This document shows positions 12,388-23,365 of a DNA stretch of 64,000 bases, one piece after another. The notes beneath the pieces were generated by a model. That model made no database searches. It was not told where the DNA came from and saw only the letters and a list, made by a program, of their open reading frames with translations. The first letter of the stretch is position 1. Every line of letters starts with the position of its first letter. Origin of the DNA: Isoetes taiwanensis (Eukaryota > Streptophyta > Lycopodiopsida > Isoetales > Isoetaceae); NCBI GenBank assembly GCA_021234155.1, contig JAJEKV010000044.1:10919764-10983763 (forward strand). The letters run 5' to 3'. A program made the position numbers and the translations under genes.

Positions 12388-12660
12388 GGGTTTGTTGGGG
12401 TCATACCTCCAGGAGGTTATGGATGCACGGACTCAGTTGTGTCCTCCGGGACGGCATTGACACTGTCCTATACAACTGTACAGCGTTCCAGCATACTTAT
12501 TACTGCTAAGATTTTCCCCTCGAAAACCCTTCGGGGCGGGGGTTTTTTAATCCTGTCAGTAATAGGCTTGCTGCTCTCTTTTTGGTTTGGGTCCCATAGG
12601 CCAATTGGTCTCCATGGACGCTAAAAATCTATTCTTATTCTTATTCTTATTCTTATTTTG
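12388..12660 (+). mobile_element. LINE-G: 3' UTR and (ATTCTT)n tail, plus strand
   Basis: This 270-base piece ends in a tail of five ATTCTT-like units (12,627-12,659), the 3' tail type used by some non-LTR elements. It contains a hairpin-forming CTCGAAAACCCTTCGGGGCGG followed by a T run at about 12,517-12,547, and the GGTCCCATAGGCCAATTGG block at 12,589-12,607. Both recur in reverse orientation at 38.27-38.50 kb. It is a 5'-truncated insertion. Confidence 0.75.
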
Positions 12661-13555
12661 GTAAAACAAAATGGATTGATAAGGTAGGATAGGTTCAGTT
12701 TGCACTGCTTATTTCAAATCACCTGTATCTAATAAATTCATATATGTTTCTTGCAATCTATACTTCCTGCAACAGAAAGAATTCGCCATACAGATATTCA
12801 TGCGCAACTCTAGAATAATCTCTTTCTTTTAACTGGATTAGATTGGTTAGAATAGATCAAGAAGTTGTAAATTTAAATTCATAAAGAGAAATCATTTAGG
12901 TTCTCAAGATAAGGATTTCTATTTCAGTTTGGAATCTCTAACACCAACTAGATGACTTGCAAACATCAAGAAAAGCCAGACTCTGATAACAATTGCGGAT
13001 CACGCTAATGATCCATATCTTTTATATCTTCAAAGCCATATTGTAAGACTTTATCCGATAAAACAAGGTCATTCAAACTGCACACCATCTAGAATTGCTA
13101 CAAATTTCCACAAAATAAATTGTTAGCAAAGACAAATAATCTCTCTTTACAATGAGAAAGGTAAATGGACACATATTCTCAAATATTCTCAAATAACCAG
13201 AGATTCTAGCCAATAAAACCAATTTAAATTCCCTTTGATAGAACTTACACCAATTTCTAGTAGTCAAACCCCAGTTCACCAAAACTAGAGGATGATTCAA
13301 CGAGTTACACCAATAACTCACAACGATCTAGCTCTAATTCACTAAAAGCAAAGAAAGATGAAAATATTTGAACCAAAATCATGGTAGTTCTCCACCTAAC
13401 CGGGTCAATCGTTGCTAAGAACTGACAAAGGCAAAGCAGTAGGCAATGGCAAATTCTCAATCATCATTTCATAATTTTGGACAAGAAAACAAGTATTAAA
13501 TCTCTGAGAGTACAGAATCAGGTCGCTGGCTGTGAAGGCTGGACATTAGGCTAGG
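12661..13555. other. No gene recognised (about 0.9 kb)
   Basis: A/T-rich intergenic sequence with no ORF that looks coding, no inverted ends and no strong tandem repeat that I can see. Confidence 0.5.
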
Positions 13556-13559
13556 AATC

Positions 13560-14260
13560 AGCCTGATCTTTAATATGTTGGTAGTTAAAAGCCATTCGTC
13601 CTGGTTTGACATTGTCGCCTACTTTCCATGAAAGATCTATCCTTTTGAGGAGTTGGTTAAGGCTATTGAGTGTAGTCCTTAACAATTTGGTATCAGAGCC
13701 AAGGTTCAATTCCTTATGGCAACATTGGTGTGTTTCACATGCTTGAGCACAAGCATCTCTGCAAGGAAGGGGAGAATTGATATGATCTGTGGGATATGAG
13801 ATAAAGCCTGGAAAGGTTGGGGCCTATTGAATAACAATTTCCATGCAGGATCTGCCCTTTAGGGGAGTTGGTTACGGTTACTGAGGATAGTTCTTAACAA
13901 TTTTAAATGTTACAACTAGCACCTCTAGTGATATCCAACACACCAAAATTTGGCAGATCCTTCAATGAAATCATTATCCAATGGGCACCAACTTATCCAA
14001 GGCTTTATCCTATATCCAAATACCATATCAATTCCTCTCCTTCCCCGAGATGTTTGCCCTCAAGCATGTAGAAACACACAAATATTTCTACGAGGAATTG
14101 AAACTTGACTCTAATACCAAATGTTACGACTAAAACTTCTAGTGATAACCAACACAGCCAAAAGGGCAGATCCTTCAAGGAAATCGTTATCTAGTGGGCT
14201 CCGACCTTTCCAAGGCTTTCCCATACCCCATTGACCATATCAAAAATAACATGCTACAAA
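13560..14260. repeat. Cluster of LTR-element units in direct and inverted order
   Basis: A unit of about 215 bases appears as partial copy (+) at 13,560-13,682, full copy (+) at 13,683-13,907, inverted copy at about 13,908-14,122 and partial inverted copy at about 14,123-14,250. Shared words include GAGTTGGTTA, TTAACAATTTGGTATCAG, AAGGTTCAATTCC and CATGCTTGAG, with roughly 70% identity by eye. The first full copy has a complete copia-type primer site TGGTATCAGAGC at 13,688-13,699. The cluster looks like joined or rearranged LTR ends of one family. Confidence 0.65.
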
Positions 14261-15130
14261 TCTATGGGTTGCAGATAAAGCATGAGTCAGTGCATGAAGA
14301 GAACTAAGCAAGTAAGAAACAATGAAGATTGATTATGCTACCTTACTTTGTCTCGAAAACATCGGATTTGGTACTACGATTTTGCTCCATGGGTTAACGA
14401 ATTAAAGCAGTTTAAACTGGAGCAGAGTAAGGAAAAGCTGGAGCCCAAGTAGAAGCATCGGAGCGTTAGCTCTAGAAACCAAACCTGGAGCTACGAAAGC
14501 CGGATTGAATGTAAGCACGAGATTGGATGGAAGAGCAGGGGATACGATACCTCGTGGAGTCGAATATGCGATGGCCAACATCAATGCAACCAATTAGGAT
14601 GATAAATGTGCGCTTTTTTTCTTCCCTTTTTTCTATTTTTCTTTTTCATAACATTGTCGAAAAACTAAGCATTAGAGCTTCGGACCAGCAAACATGTGGA
14701 CGCTCACAACGAAGATGTAAAATTACATATGTTGTGATAGTGTATGCTTTCTTAAGGATTGATGCGTAGTATGACGTTAAAACTACTAACTAACTTACTG
14801 AATTTTGATTGGAAGTTCAATCCTTTTATAGTAGATGCTCAATCTTTGCATATTTTCTTCCATAGTCGGTTAGATATTTGGCATGTAGGCCTCAGCCCAA
14901 CCTTCGGCCCTAACGAGCCTCGGCCTTACGTGCCCAATATCTGGCCTCAGATGTACAGCCTCGCATTTTTGTAACAGAACCTTACCTTTTACCATATACA
15001 ATTGAATTGTATGGGCAGCAATGCAATAGGTTTCCCAATGAATGAAACCAAGAGGTTTTTTGGTTTTTGGGGTTGAAAATGTAAGGGCCGTTGGATTTAT
15101 TTTTTTTGTGGATAATGGTCTGCTGTTGAC
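14261..15130. other. No gene recognised (about 0.9 kb)
   Basis: Short overlapping ORFs on both strands without recognisable motifs. It may contain the promoter of the ORF that follows, but no TATA box could be assigned with confidence. Confidence 0.4.
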
Positions 15131-15141
15131 GGCGGGATTTG

Positions 15142-15912
15142 GGAGCAACGAAATTGGAAGTGTCCTCATACAGAGGACATTTGGCCTCAGGCCTGGCCGG
15201 ATTCGGCTGGGGTAGGCTCCTGCCTGGCAGGAATTCGCCCGATGGGCTACGCTTGGCATGGAGTCACCGATTTTGTTGGAGGCAGGTTCTACTTGAAGAA
15301 GAGGTCTCCCCTGAGCAACTTCATCGTGGCAAGAATCTCTACGCTTTATACGGAGCTGGCGAGATCAAACACTGTGTGGTGCTGGATAACAGAAACTTGC
15401 TTGGTCGGGCCAGTCATTTTGTGCTATATCATGGGAGACGGCAGAGGACCAGCCTATGCTATACAATCACTCAAATGCTGCGAACTGGAAAGTTCACCCT
15501 TTCTAGTGCCTGGGTTCTCCCTTGGAATTCTGCTCGAATCAGTTATCACAGAGTAGAGGCAGCTTGGAGGCTGACCTTGGATCCGCATCATGCCTGCATC
15601 AAGAATGTGCGCTGTGTGATTTATAGGCTGCCACCAGGGGAGGAGATAGTAGAGAAAGTGGGGAAAAGGCGCCATAGGTACTGGGACGATGCCTTAGCTT
15701 GTGCAGAATTAGATAGACTTGATGCGATGCTGGAGGAGGAAGCAAATAGCGGTAATGAAGACGAGGATACAGTAGATATTATTGATTATCCAGGAGATGA
15801 AGAGTATCGCGAGGAAACGCCTGCTTTCATGCCTCCTATACATGGCAGCCAACTGCCCTTTGAAGACTATATCCCTTTAGATATTATAAACCACGGTTTT
15901 GACATTGGATAG
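15142..15912 (+). CDS. Unknown plant-type protein, first visible exon (5' end uncertain)
   Basis: A 257-codon frame closes with TAG at 15,910-15,912. No in-frame ATG lies near its start (the frame opens at a TTG), so the true start is either an upstream exon or a later Met. An acceptor-like CTCCTGCCTGGCAG ends at about 15,231. The protein has a mixed middle part (YALYGAGEIKHCVVLDNRN, then TITQMLRTGKFTLSSAWVLP), a basic GKRRHRYWDD segment, and a strongly acidic tail (LDAMLEEEANSGNEDEDTVD). Acidic C-terminal tails are common in nuclear proteins, but no domain is recognised. The unusually long open frame and even codon use argue for a real gene. Confidence 0.5.
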   Translation, partial: GATKLEVSSYRGHLASGLAGFGWGRLLPGRNSPDGLRLAWSHRFCWRQVLLEEEVSPEQLHRGKNLYALYGAGEIKHCVVLDNRNLLGRASHFVLYHGRRQRTSLCYTITQMLRTGKFTLSSAWVLPWNSARISYHRVEAAWRLTLDPHHACIKNVRCVIYRLPPGEEIVEKVGKRRHRYWDDALACAELDRLDAMLEEEANSGNEDEDTVDIIDYPGDEEYREETPAFMPPIHGSQLPFEDYIPLDIINHGFDIG

Positions 15913-15971
15913 TACGAGTTCTTAAGATGCCCTTATGCTGTTATGTTTCATGTGACTAATTGCTTCAATTT

Positions 15972-16283
15972 TGTGTTGCAAGCTCCCATGTTGAAGGCCC
16001 AGCCAATGAAGGCAACATAGATGCCTCTCCTCCGCTTCCATTCTCTATGTTTATTCCCTTAGATGCAGAATCCGAGGAGAGGGATGGTGTTCAAGAGCGT
16101 GCTGCTGCAATCGATGGTGCTTACTTCGATGTTGAATGGATGAAGACACAAACTTGGAGGATGGTGTGTAGCCTATCTGTCAGCTTGAGCAATGCGGTGG
16201 ATATCCTGGAGGAGGTCCTGATCGCTATGCATGATCCCCATGTAGTTATTCCAGTGCGAGACAGAAGAGTCTTCAGGGCTTAA
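15972..16283 (+). CDS. Second exon or paralogous tail next to the unknown ORF
   Basis: An open frame follows an acceptor-like TGTTGCAAG and reads SSHVEGPANEGNIDASPPLP, then FIPLDAESEERDG and ends VIPVRDRRVFRA with TAA at 16,281-16,283. The phrase PPLPFSMFIPLDAE resembles PFEDYIPLDIIN at the end of the previous ORF, so it may be a duplicated exon end or an alternative last exon of the same gene. An intron from a donor near 15,893 (ACGGTTTTG) is possible. Function unknown. Confidence 0.4.
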   Translation, partial: CVASSHVEGPANEGNIDASPPLPFSMFIPLDAESEERDGVQERAAAIDGAYFDVEWMKTQTWRMVCSLSVSLSNAVDILEEVLIAMHDPHVVIPVRDRRVFRA

Positions 16284-16936
16284 GTAAACCATGTACGAGC
16301 GATGCTTGTGTCCAAGATGTGGCAGCTCCAGCAGCTAGCTGCCGCTCATCCAAACACCATGCAAGCATAATATCTTGTTTCACTGGCTGGGCGTGCAGAT
16401 CTCTTGTTCTATATATATAAACTTGTAGTTCTCATGTTTGTCTTCCATTTGGATGTTGCTGTTTTGGCTGTAAATGCCAATTGTCATTGGCATCTGTATT
16501 ACTTCACGTTCATGTTTCTGTATTCTGCACATACTTATGGTGTATATTCAATGTTCATATTGCTATTTTGGTTGGCTGTTTCTGTTCTTTTGGTTGTAAT
16601 CTGGGGCTGATGCCACTTGTGTCTGGCTAATGCCACATGTACAAACCAGATTGTTTGTCATTAGCATGGAGGGCTGGGATTTTATTTTAATTTGCAGAGG
16701 GACCGATTAGGATGGAGGGACCGATTAGGGACCACATTGGAATCGAATCCTGAATCAAGATTGTCTCAATTTACCAAAAACCACTTAGAGAAAATAATAT
16801 TTGTTACGGTGTTTGATAATTTTAGGGTTTTTCATATAAGGCTTCGCGCCATCTCCCATGGGATTTGAAAAGATCCAATTCCGTTCCTACCAGAATATTT
16901 TTTTGCCTTTCCTTCAGCCTCAGCCTTGCCCTTGGC

Positions 16937-19526
16937 ATGGCGCTTGTTCCGGCAAGAACCTTTTTGCCCGAAGACCAACCTGCTTACTTGGATGCATATA
17001 GATTTCGAAAGAGATGCCTTTCTCAAACGCCGGAAGTCAAGGTATGAGTAGTCGATTTTTGTCTTTTTCTTTCTCTTTCTTTATAGACACCATTAGATTT
17101 GTTCTGCTGCCACCGAGATTTGATAGCAGGGCTTTGACGGAACACTATTGCCATCGAATATGATTGGGTTTAAGAATTTTGTGCGTTTCTTACATTGATA
17201 ATGTACAGTGGCTTCCCTGCCGTAAATATATTGATGGAGGGAATGGGTATGAAGAACCATGGCGGAGTACGCGTGAATTGGTGCCAGTTGATGATAAATT
17301 GATCCCAACTGGAGTCCCAAGAGAGTCGCCAGAGGTATTATTTTTAATGGCATCTATATAATAAGATCTTGGTCTAATGTTATTCATGGTGCATCATCAC
17401 AGTCACTATTCTGCGGATGGGATTATTAATATTGTTCAAGCATTGGACTTTGCTGCAGTGGCGTCCACATCGTAGAAACATTCCATGTGAAGATCATCTT
17501 AATGCTGATGGTTGTCTTCCTGAACTATGGCGTAGTAGCTGCAAAATGGTGCCATCTGCTACAGGAACGGCAAACCATCTTTCTCCTTCAATGGTTGTTT
17601 TAACTTCCTCAAACTGTCAGTAGTTTTCGTCATGAATTTGTTAAGTAACTTTTGGAGTAAAAATGTCATCTTCAAGGGATGAATTTTGCTAAAAGTCACA
17701 CTTTTCCCAAAGACAATCATGTTCTCCTCTGCATCTGGAGTAATTCATCCATTTTAGGATTTGCAAATGTACTGTTTTTGTTTGATATGCATTAAGACTG
17801 TTTCAGATGTCAAGGTTCATAGATCTATCATAAACAAATGAGATAGCTATTTAATCGTAGACATGTGCTACTCTTGCTTAGTCTGAGAGAAACTGGGACA
17901 CATTTGCAAGTATTCTCTAGAAACTATTGTTTTTAGCTGTATTAGAAACAAATTTGCTTGTTTCTAACTTCATTTAGCAGAACATGCGTGGATATGCAGG
18001 TTTGGAGACCAACGATCCGGTGTAATTATGTCTTACAAGATGCCTGGGGATTGAATGATACTTGGGGAGGCTGCCATGGTAAGGTATTTGGGTTGCCAGA
18101 ACGCCGAAAATTCCCTGCAACTTTTTTCGACATTCACTTTCGTGGCCCAAAATATTGTGTGGCCGGAGGGGATAGCGCAGCTGGAAAATGCACAAAATTA
18201 ACCATTCCAGTTGTAAGATGTTTTCTTTAGAACTATTTTAATTCGCGTGATATTGTTTATTATCTATCTGTTGACCAGATCATATATGCAGGCTAGGACC
18301 TTGAGAAGAATGTTTCAATCATATGTTCACAGACATCCTCCCCTTCAGCTCTTCACGACTAATGTTTCTCCAGAACAACGTATAGCTATTGTAATGCGAC
18401 TTTACCTTTGATATTTTTCCTATTAAGTTTTTGTTCTTGTGTTGTCTTTCAAGCTGTAAAATGTTGCGCCGACTATTGTGTCAACTGTCTCATACATGAT
18501 CATGTACAGCGAAGGCCTGTTAGTTCCTATTTCAAGCGTCATCCTCAGCTACAAATTTACTCCTCTGGTTTAGAACATTTGTCAGGTAGATGCTTGAAAA
18601 CCTTTTTGAATATTTCAGTTAACGTTTATTCAACTGTATTTATATGTACGGAAGAGAATCTGTTGGCCAGGAAGAGAATCTGTTGGCCATCTAATGAGTC
18701 GCATAGCTGGTTGTCAAATTTAAGAATGTAGTAGCTTTTTGTTGTTTTTGGTGTCATAGGAAATAATTAATCAGGCAAATGAGTTTTCCCATTAATCAGT
18801 ATTCAAGATATACAGCATTTCTTCTTCTATACACCTCGTGTTGAAAGCATTGTTGATGCCACTGCTTGTGTAGTGTGTTTGTTGTTGTAATGTGATTATT
18901 TTTCTTTCTGTGATTTTGCAGGAGAAAATCTTGATCCTACTGCCCTGAGAACAACGCGCTACATTTCTGCTGGGCACATAGATCACTTTCAGGATGGTGT
19001 AGCTGTATGCGTTTATAACCCCATTTGCCACCTTCGCCTGGCTTTAATTACAGTTTCTTGTTTTGTAGTGTATACCAAACACTGATTTCATTGCTGCCAG
19101 GCCTTTATATGATTTTGATACACCTAGAGGTGAGTAGTTTTTGATTAACATGATGTCACGGAATGTTAGCACTAAGGATGTTCGTAACGGGTTTGATTTT
19201 CATACCTTAGAAGCCCTCGTGCTTAGGACGAAAAAAGTGGAGGTAAATTTTTTCTATATAATGCTATAATAATATTAATGTTAACTCAGTGAATCCTAAA
19301 ATGGCTGAAAGAAATCTTTGTACTTTTATATTATGGATGTTCAGAAAAGCGTGGATGATGACATTAGGGATGATGAGGGAAATGTATATAAAAGTTTGCA
19401 GGTATGCTACTTGCCTTTTGCAATTACTTCGTGCTTCTAGAATCCACAGTAGTCATTGTTTATCTACAGAAAAATGGTTCAAGGTTTTTAACTGAGTATG
19501 CAAGTGCGTATTCCATCCGGTGTTAG
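16937..19526 (+). CDS. Eleven-exon gene of unknown function with internal repeats (347 aa)
   Basis: Exons: 16,937-17,041; 17,209-17,334; 17,459-17,593; 18,000-18,212; 18,292-18,390; 18,510-18,585; 18,922-19,004; 19,069-19,129; 19,211-19,242; 19,345-19,401; 19,470-19,526. Lengths add to 1,044 bases, all junction phases agree (0 at most joins; 1 after exons 6 and 8), acceptors are AG and donors GT, and the last exon ends in TAG. The start is the first in-frame ATG (MALVPARTFLPED). Exons 2 and 3 each begin W-x-P-x-R and share a WRS motif; exon 4 begins VWRPTIR. Exons 5 and 6 share SYVHRHPPLQLFTT and SYFKRHPQLQIYSS. The tail is acidic (KSVDDDIRDDEGNVYKSLQ). Weak point: the exon 3 donor GTTGTT. 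A TAGGGTTT box lies upstream at about 16,823. No known domain is recognised. Confidence 0.65.
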
Positions 19527-19702
19527 TTGATGGCAAGCTGTGGTTGCTGTTGAGGAAAATGTATATAAGAGTTTGAAGATATGGCACCTTCTATTTGCAA
19601 TTACTACATTTTTAGAATCCTGAGTTTGTCATTGTTTATACAGGAAATGCTTCAAGGTTAATTGAGCATATGAATGCATATGGCATCCAATGTCTAAAAA
19701 GG
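19379..19702 (+). repeat. Tandem partial duplication covering the last two exons
   Basis: The segment 19,379-19,527 (end of exon 10, intron 10, exon 11) is repeated in diverged form at about 19,553-19,702: GAAAATGTATATAAGAGTTTG, GCAATTACT, TTTAGAATCC, GTCATTGTTTATACAG, CTTCAAGG and GCATATGGCATCCA all match the first copy. In the second copy the exon 10 donor is changed (GAAGATATGG instead of CAGGTATGC), so it is probably a dead relic. Confidence 0.75.
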
Positions 19703-21258
19703 TGAAGAAGCTTTGGTTGTTGGAGAATAGCATTAAATCACCATCAAATGGGAAAGAATGCTTGGCCCCTTGCTTGCAAGTCTAGTGTTTTGCCATTCAG
19801 CTACTGCTTTGTCGAGTTATGCATATTCTATTAATTCAGATCCAATTTTGAGGGTTGTTTTTTTATGGCGTGGCTGGTTAGAGTGCGATCATGGCCATAC
19901 CCGTTTCTTTCTTAGATTGTTCAATTAAAAGCGCATACATCTTATTCCTTTCGATTTGCATGTGGTATTACTTTCATGCATGCAGGGCTGTGCATTAACT
20001 TGGGCTACGTAGGTACTATATAGTATAGCAAGCAGCAGCAGGAAGGGTCGCCCCTAGTGTTTTTTTTTTTTTGGGAAGATATCTATTTATTTAATTGGTT
20101 TTTAGGGTTTTCGCCAGTGATACGGTAGTTTTGGCACTTAAAAAGCCATTTCTGGCGATATATTGATTTTCCCCAAATTTCCTCCCCCATCGTTACAAGG
20201 GCCCGAAACAAATGTAACCGAAACAAACAAAGTGTTGCGCACGAGGGGTTGCCCTTCGATGGCCTTGAGTGTGTGTTTGCATATTCTTTGTTTTGTTGTT
20301 TCGTGTTGATTGAGGTTGTTGGTCGTTGTGGATTGGTCATTGGTGGTTGATTTTGGTTGGCCAAAAAGGGTAAACCTTTGTTTGATGGTTGGTTGGGAAT
20401 ATTGTATGGATTTTTTTTATTGAAGAATATTCTTTAGATTGTGTCGTTTAGGCCACACGATATTTCTGAACTATTATTTTGCTTTTTTTTTCCAACCAAT
20501 CAAAGAATACCAAAGCTTGCAAACATAACCCATTGGACGCAGGAGCTTGCCGAAATCCTTATTTGCTCGCAAAGGCTCCTTCTGTTTGCACCAAAACCCA
20601 AAAATAGATAAACCCTCACCTCTAAAGTCTGCTCGCAAAGACGACTTCTATGAGCAATTTTTTTTTGCAAAGGCTCCTTCTGTAAACGCTAAGCAAAAAT
20701 TTTACCTGTGAGAAATCCAATTTGTAACCAAACCCTAATCATAAATTATCTCGCAGCCCTTACACGTTTGATACAGAATCCAACAAAAGGAGCTTCAAAT
20801 TTTAGCACTAGAAAATGTTATCTGATGCAGCCCGACATGTGTAAATCCGCTCCAAGTGCCAATGCATGAGTTGGAATGACCGAAACTAAGTAGGCAAATT
20901 TCACCAAAAGGTACTCCTATTTTGGCTGCAATCCGATACCGCTTCTCTGCTAGTTATGCAAAAAGCTGCTAAAATTTGTGTCCTTGGACTTGCTTGCTGA
21001 GCAGTGATTCAGGACATTATATCATATGCCCTCTGCTCTGTTATATCCAGGAGAATATAATGGCTGCCACTGCGCGCTGTCAAAATGAGGAATTGATAAT
21101 TACATTATAAAACAGAAAAAGAATAATTGGATTTTTGAGGCACTTGTCGGATTTCGATATTCGAGTCCCAAAATTTTGCTTTTTGCCTGATTTCGAATGT
21201 CTATCGGCGGCCGGAAAAAAGAGGACACCCACCCCAAAAAATATTTTAAGTAAGTAGG
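19703..21258. other. No gene recognised (about 1.5 kb)
   Basis: A/T-rich, with a TATATAG at about 20,019, poly-T runs at 20,061-20,073 and 20,409-20,419, and no credible coding frame. It is adjacent to the right-hand gene and may hold its 3' flank and an old repeat. Confidence 0.4.
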
Positions 21259-21288
21259 CTAGTAAACGTGTGCCCGGCGTTGCCGGGC
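21259..21288 (-). mobile_element. Helitron 3' terminus (minus strand)
   Basis: On the minus strand a 7-bp stem hairpin GCCCGGC-AAC-GCCGGGC (21,272-21,288) is followed by ACACGTTTA and terminal CTAG at 21,259-21,262. This is the Helitron 3' end layout (hairpin about 10 bases before CTRR). The same hairpin and spacing occur at 52,919-52,947. The next base on this strand is C, not the usual T, so the flank has mutated or the junction is atypical. The element would extend to higher coordinates; its 5' TC end was not found. Confidence 0.7.
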
Positions 21289-22435
21289 TAATATACCAGC
21301 ATGTGTTCTCGGCCTTTAACATCCATGTGGCAAGTATAGACATTATCTTGTTTTGATATATCCCGATACATTTGTTCTTTATATCAAGATAATGCAACAT
21401 TTGAAAGGCTCTAGAAGATGGATACTTTGATAATCAATTTATTTAACATGTGTGGACCTCTCAAGTGGTGTGCCTGCATTGTGATAAAACCTAAACCTTG
21501 ATGCTCGTAACTCATTGATCATATAATTCACAAGAGCATATAGATAAACTTCGTATGCATAAGTTGAACCATATTTACAAATTTGCCATTTGTAATACTG
21601 TCAAGTGATAAAAAACTTGACTAACCTGCCCCAATATCATGATTTATTTCCAAAATAGTCAATAGTACACATTTGCCTATTTATTAAATAGAATAGAATA
21701 GAGGCTTGTCTGTTGCTCTAGTGTAGGGTATTGCAAAGTTCCTGACAGGTCATCTATGAGCATTTGGGCATAAGCCTATGCATGTTCATAATCCAATCGC
21801 AGCTGAGGCATGCGAGGAGTTGTCGTACAAGGGGTTCGCACAACCTGCCAAGCCAGCTGCAGTAAAGTGGTAGGTGGTCTGAGTCGACCTCTTCATCCCT
21901 ATAATTTGTTTCCACCTGAAAGTGCTTGATGACGTGCATATCCTGCTCAAACACCAGCACATAGTTCGCCACACTAGATCCACCCCCCTGGTTTTCCTGC
22001 CTGCAAGTGCTCTTGCGGGATGACGACCACTGTGCTACTCCATTGCAAATTACCAGGTCAAAGATACCACAGAATAAAAGCAATTGCCTACCATAGCGTT
22101 TGTTATCTGATGTCCGTGGCCAGCTCCTTCTCTAGGACGCAGTTGCAACATAACATCGGTCAAGGGGTCAAATCTCATGGGTTGTTCTACCCCGGTGCAT
22201 GCATTGAAGTCTCCAAGGTGCATAACTGCTGTGTTCTATGCATATAGATCTTGTGTTCATTTGGATATGTCATCATATAGATCGACATAGGGGTCCGCAA
22301 TTGACGGTAAATTCGCTTGCTTATCCACATCCGGAAGTGCCCAGGATGCCTATCCATCTCTCTGATGTGGAAACGAGTTTGCAGCGCCACAAAGAGACGT
22401 TTAACCCACAAACCATTTTTTAATATCCAGGTGGC
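21289..22435. other. No gene recognised; interior of the minus-strand Helitron is possible
   Basis: Frames of 60-109 codons occur on both strands (for example 21,754-22,083 minus) but overlap each other without motifs. If the Helitron end at 21,259 is real, this stretch is part of that element or older sequence beside it. Confidence 0.35.
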
Positions 22436-22439
22436 ACTA

Positions 22440-22870
22440 CCCGCAGGTTTAACGAACCCAAATTGAGTTAAGGGGAACCGTTCGGGCCGCGAACGCTAAG
22501 CGAACCGGTAGATTTGCCCAGCGAACCCGTTATGGTTAAGGCGAGGTGGCTTAACCCGCCAAGGATTTGCCTAAGCGAACCCGCTATTTATAGCGGCGCC
22601 AACTTTATTGGCTCAAACGGGTCAATCCGCAAAGGGTTCGCCCGCGAACCCCCGCAGATTCGCCAGGCGGACTAATGATTCGCCCGCGAAATTCGGCCCG
22701 GGGGGGTGGCATTAAGCGGTTGCGGTTTGGGTGCACGGGCCCGGTTCAGCGGATTCGCCGGCGAACCCCGGTCAATTCAAGGGGGCGGGGGCCTTCGGTG
22801 GCGGTCCCGGAATGTCGGGGGTGGCAGCCGGGCTTTAAGGAATCCGCTTGTCAGTGCGGTGGTTTTTAAT
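22440..22870. repeat. GC-rich block A with GGGTTCGC / GCGAACCC palindromes
   Basis: Seven or more GCGAACC or GGTTCGC words fall within 430 bases. A perfect 18-base palindrome GGGTTCGCCCGCGAACCC lies at 22,634-22,651, and a small hairpin CGCTATTTATAGCG at about 22,582. The block ends in repeated TTTTTTAATGGCCAAG at 22,864-22,925. Composition is very different from the A/T-rich flanks. Similar blocks lie at 30.15-30.81 and 31.43-31.70 kb. Confidence 0.75.
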
Positions 22871-23099
22871 GGCCAAGAAATTTAATGCACAAGTTTTTTA
22901 ATGGCCAAGTTTTTTAATGGCCAAGAAAGAAAGAACAATTCTGGCGAATCCTTATCTGAAACCTAAGGGCTATTTATCGGGGCGTTGTATGCTCGTATCG
23001 TTTGGGAGGGCGCAGGTGCTTCATCTTTGGTGTTATAGCATCTTATTTCTTTGCTAAAACAAAGTGGCTCCATATATGTCTCATATCCTTTTGCATTCT

Positions 23100-23310
23100 C
23101 AATATTGAGCATAGGCCCCATTTTTACAATGGACATTTAGAATAGGATATTTTTTAGCACATGCTATTTTTGCCATAGGCATTTTTTACCATGGGAAGTT
23201 TTTTTTACCACAGGCCAATACCACACGCTATTTCTAACCAAAGGCTAATTTTTTTTTACCGTAGGCAATTTTTACCAGAGGCAATTTTTGCCATAGGCGT
23301 GCTAGTGATT
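23100..23310. repeat. Degenerate tandem repeat, TTTTTACCATAGGCAA-like unit
   Basis: About eight units of 15-30 bases share a T run followed by (G)CCA(T/C)AGGC or ACC(A/G)(T/A)AGGC. The array lies just upstream of the transposase gene start at 23,366. Confidence 0.7.
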
Positions 23311-23365
23311 TTGGTTCGTTTGTGATAGGACGCTTCGTTTGTCTTCCTAGTAGAGTGTCAGGAGA

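Noticed and set aside
12517-12547. Bacterial rho-independent terminator
   Set aside because: It looks like one (stem plus T run) but recurs at the 3' ends of LINE copies, so it is part of the retrotransposon.
22436-22446. CACTA transposon end (GGCACTACCCGC)
   Set aside because: No matching TAGTG end or 3-bp duplication could be found on the right side of the GC-rich island.
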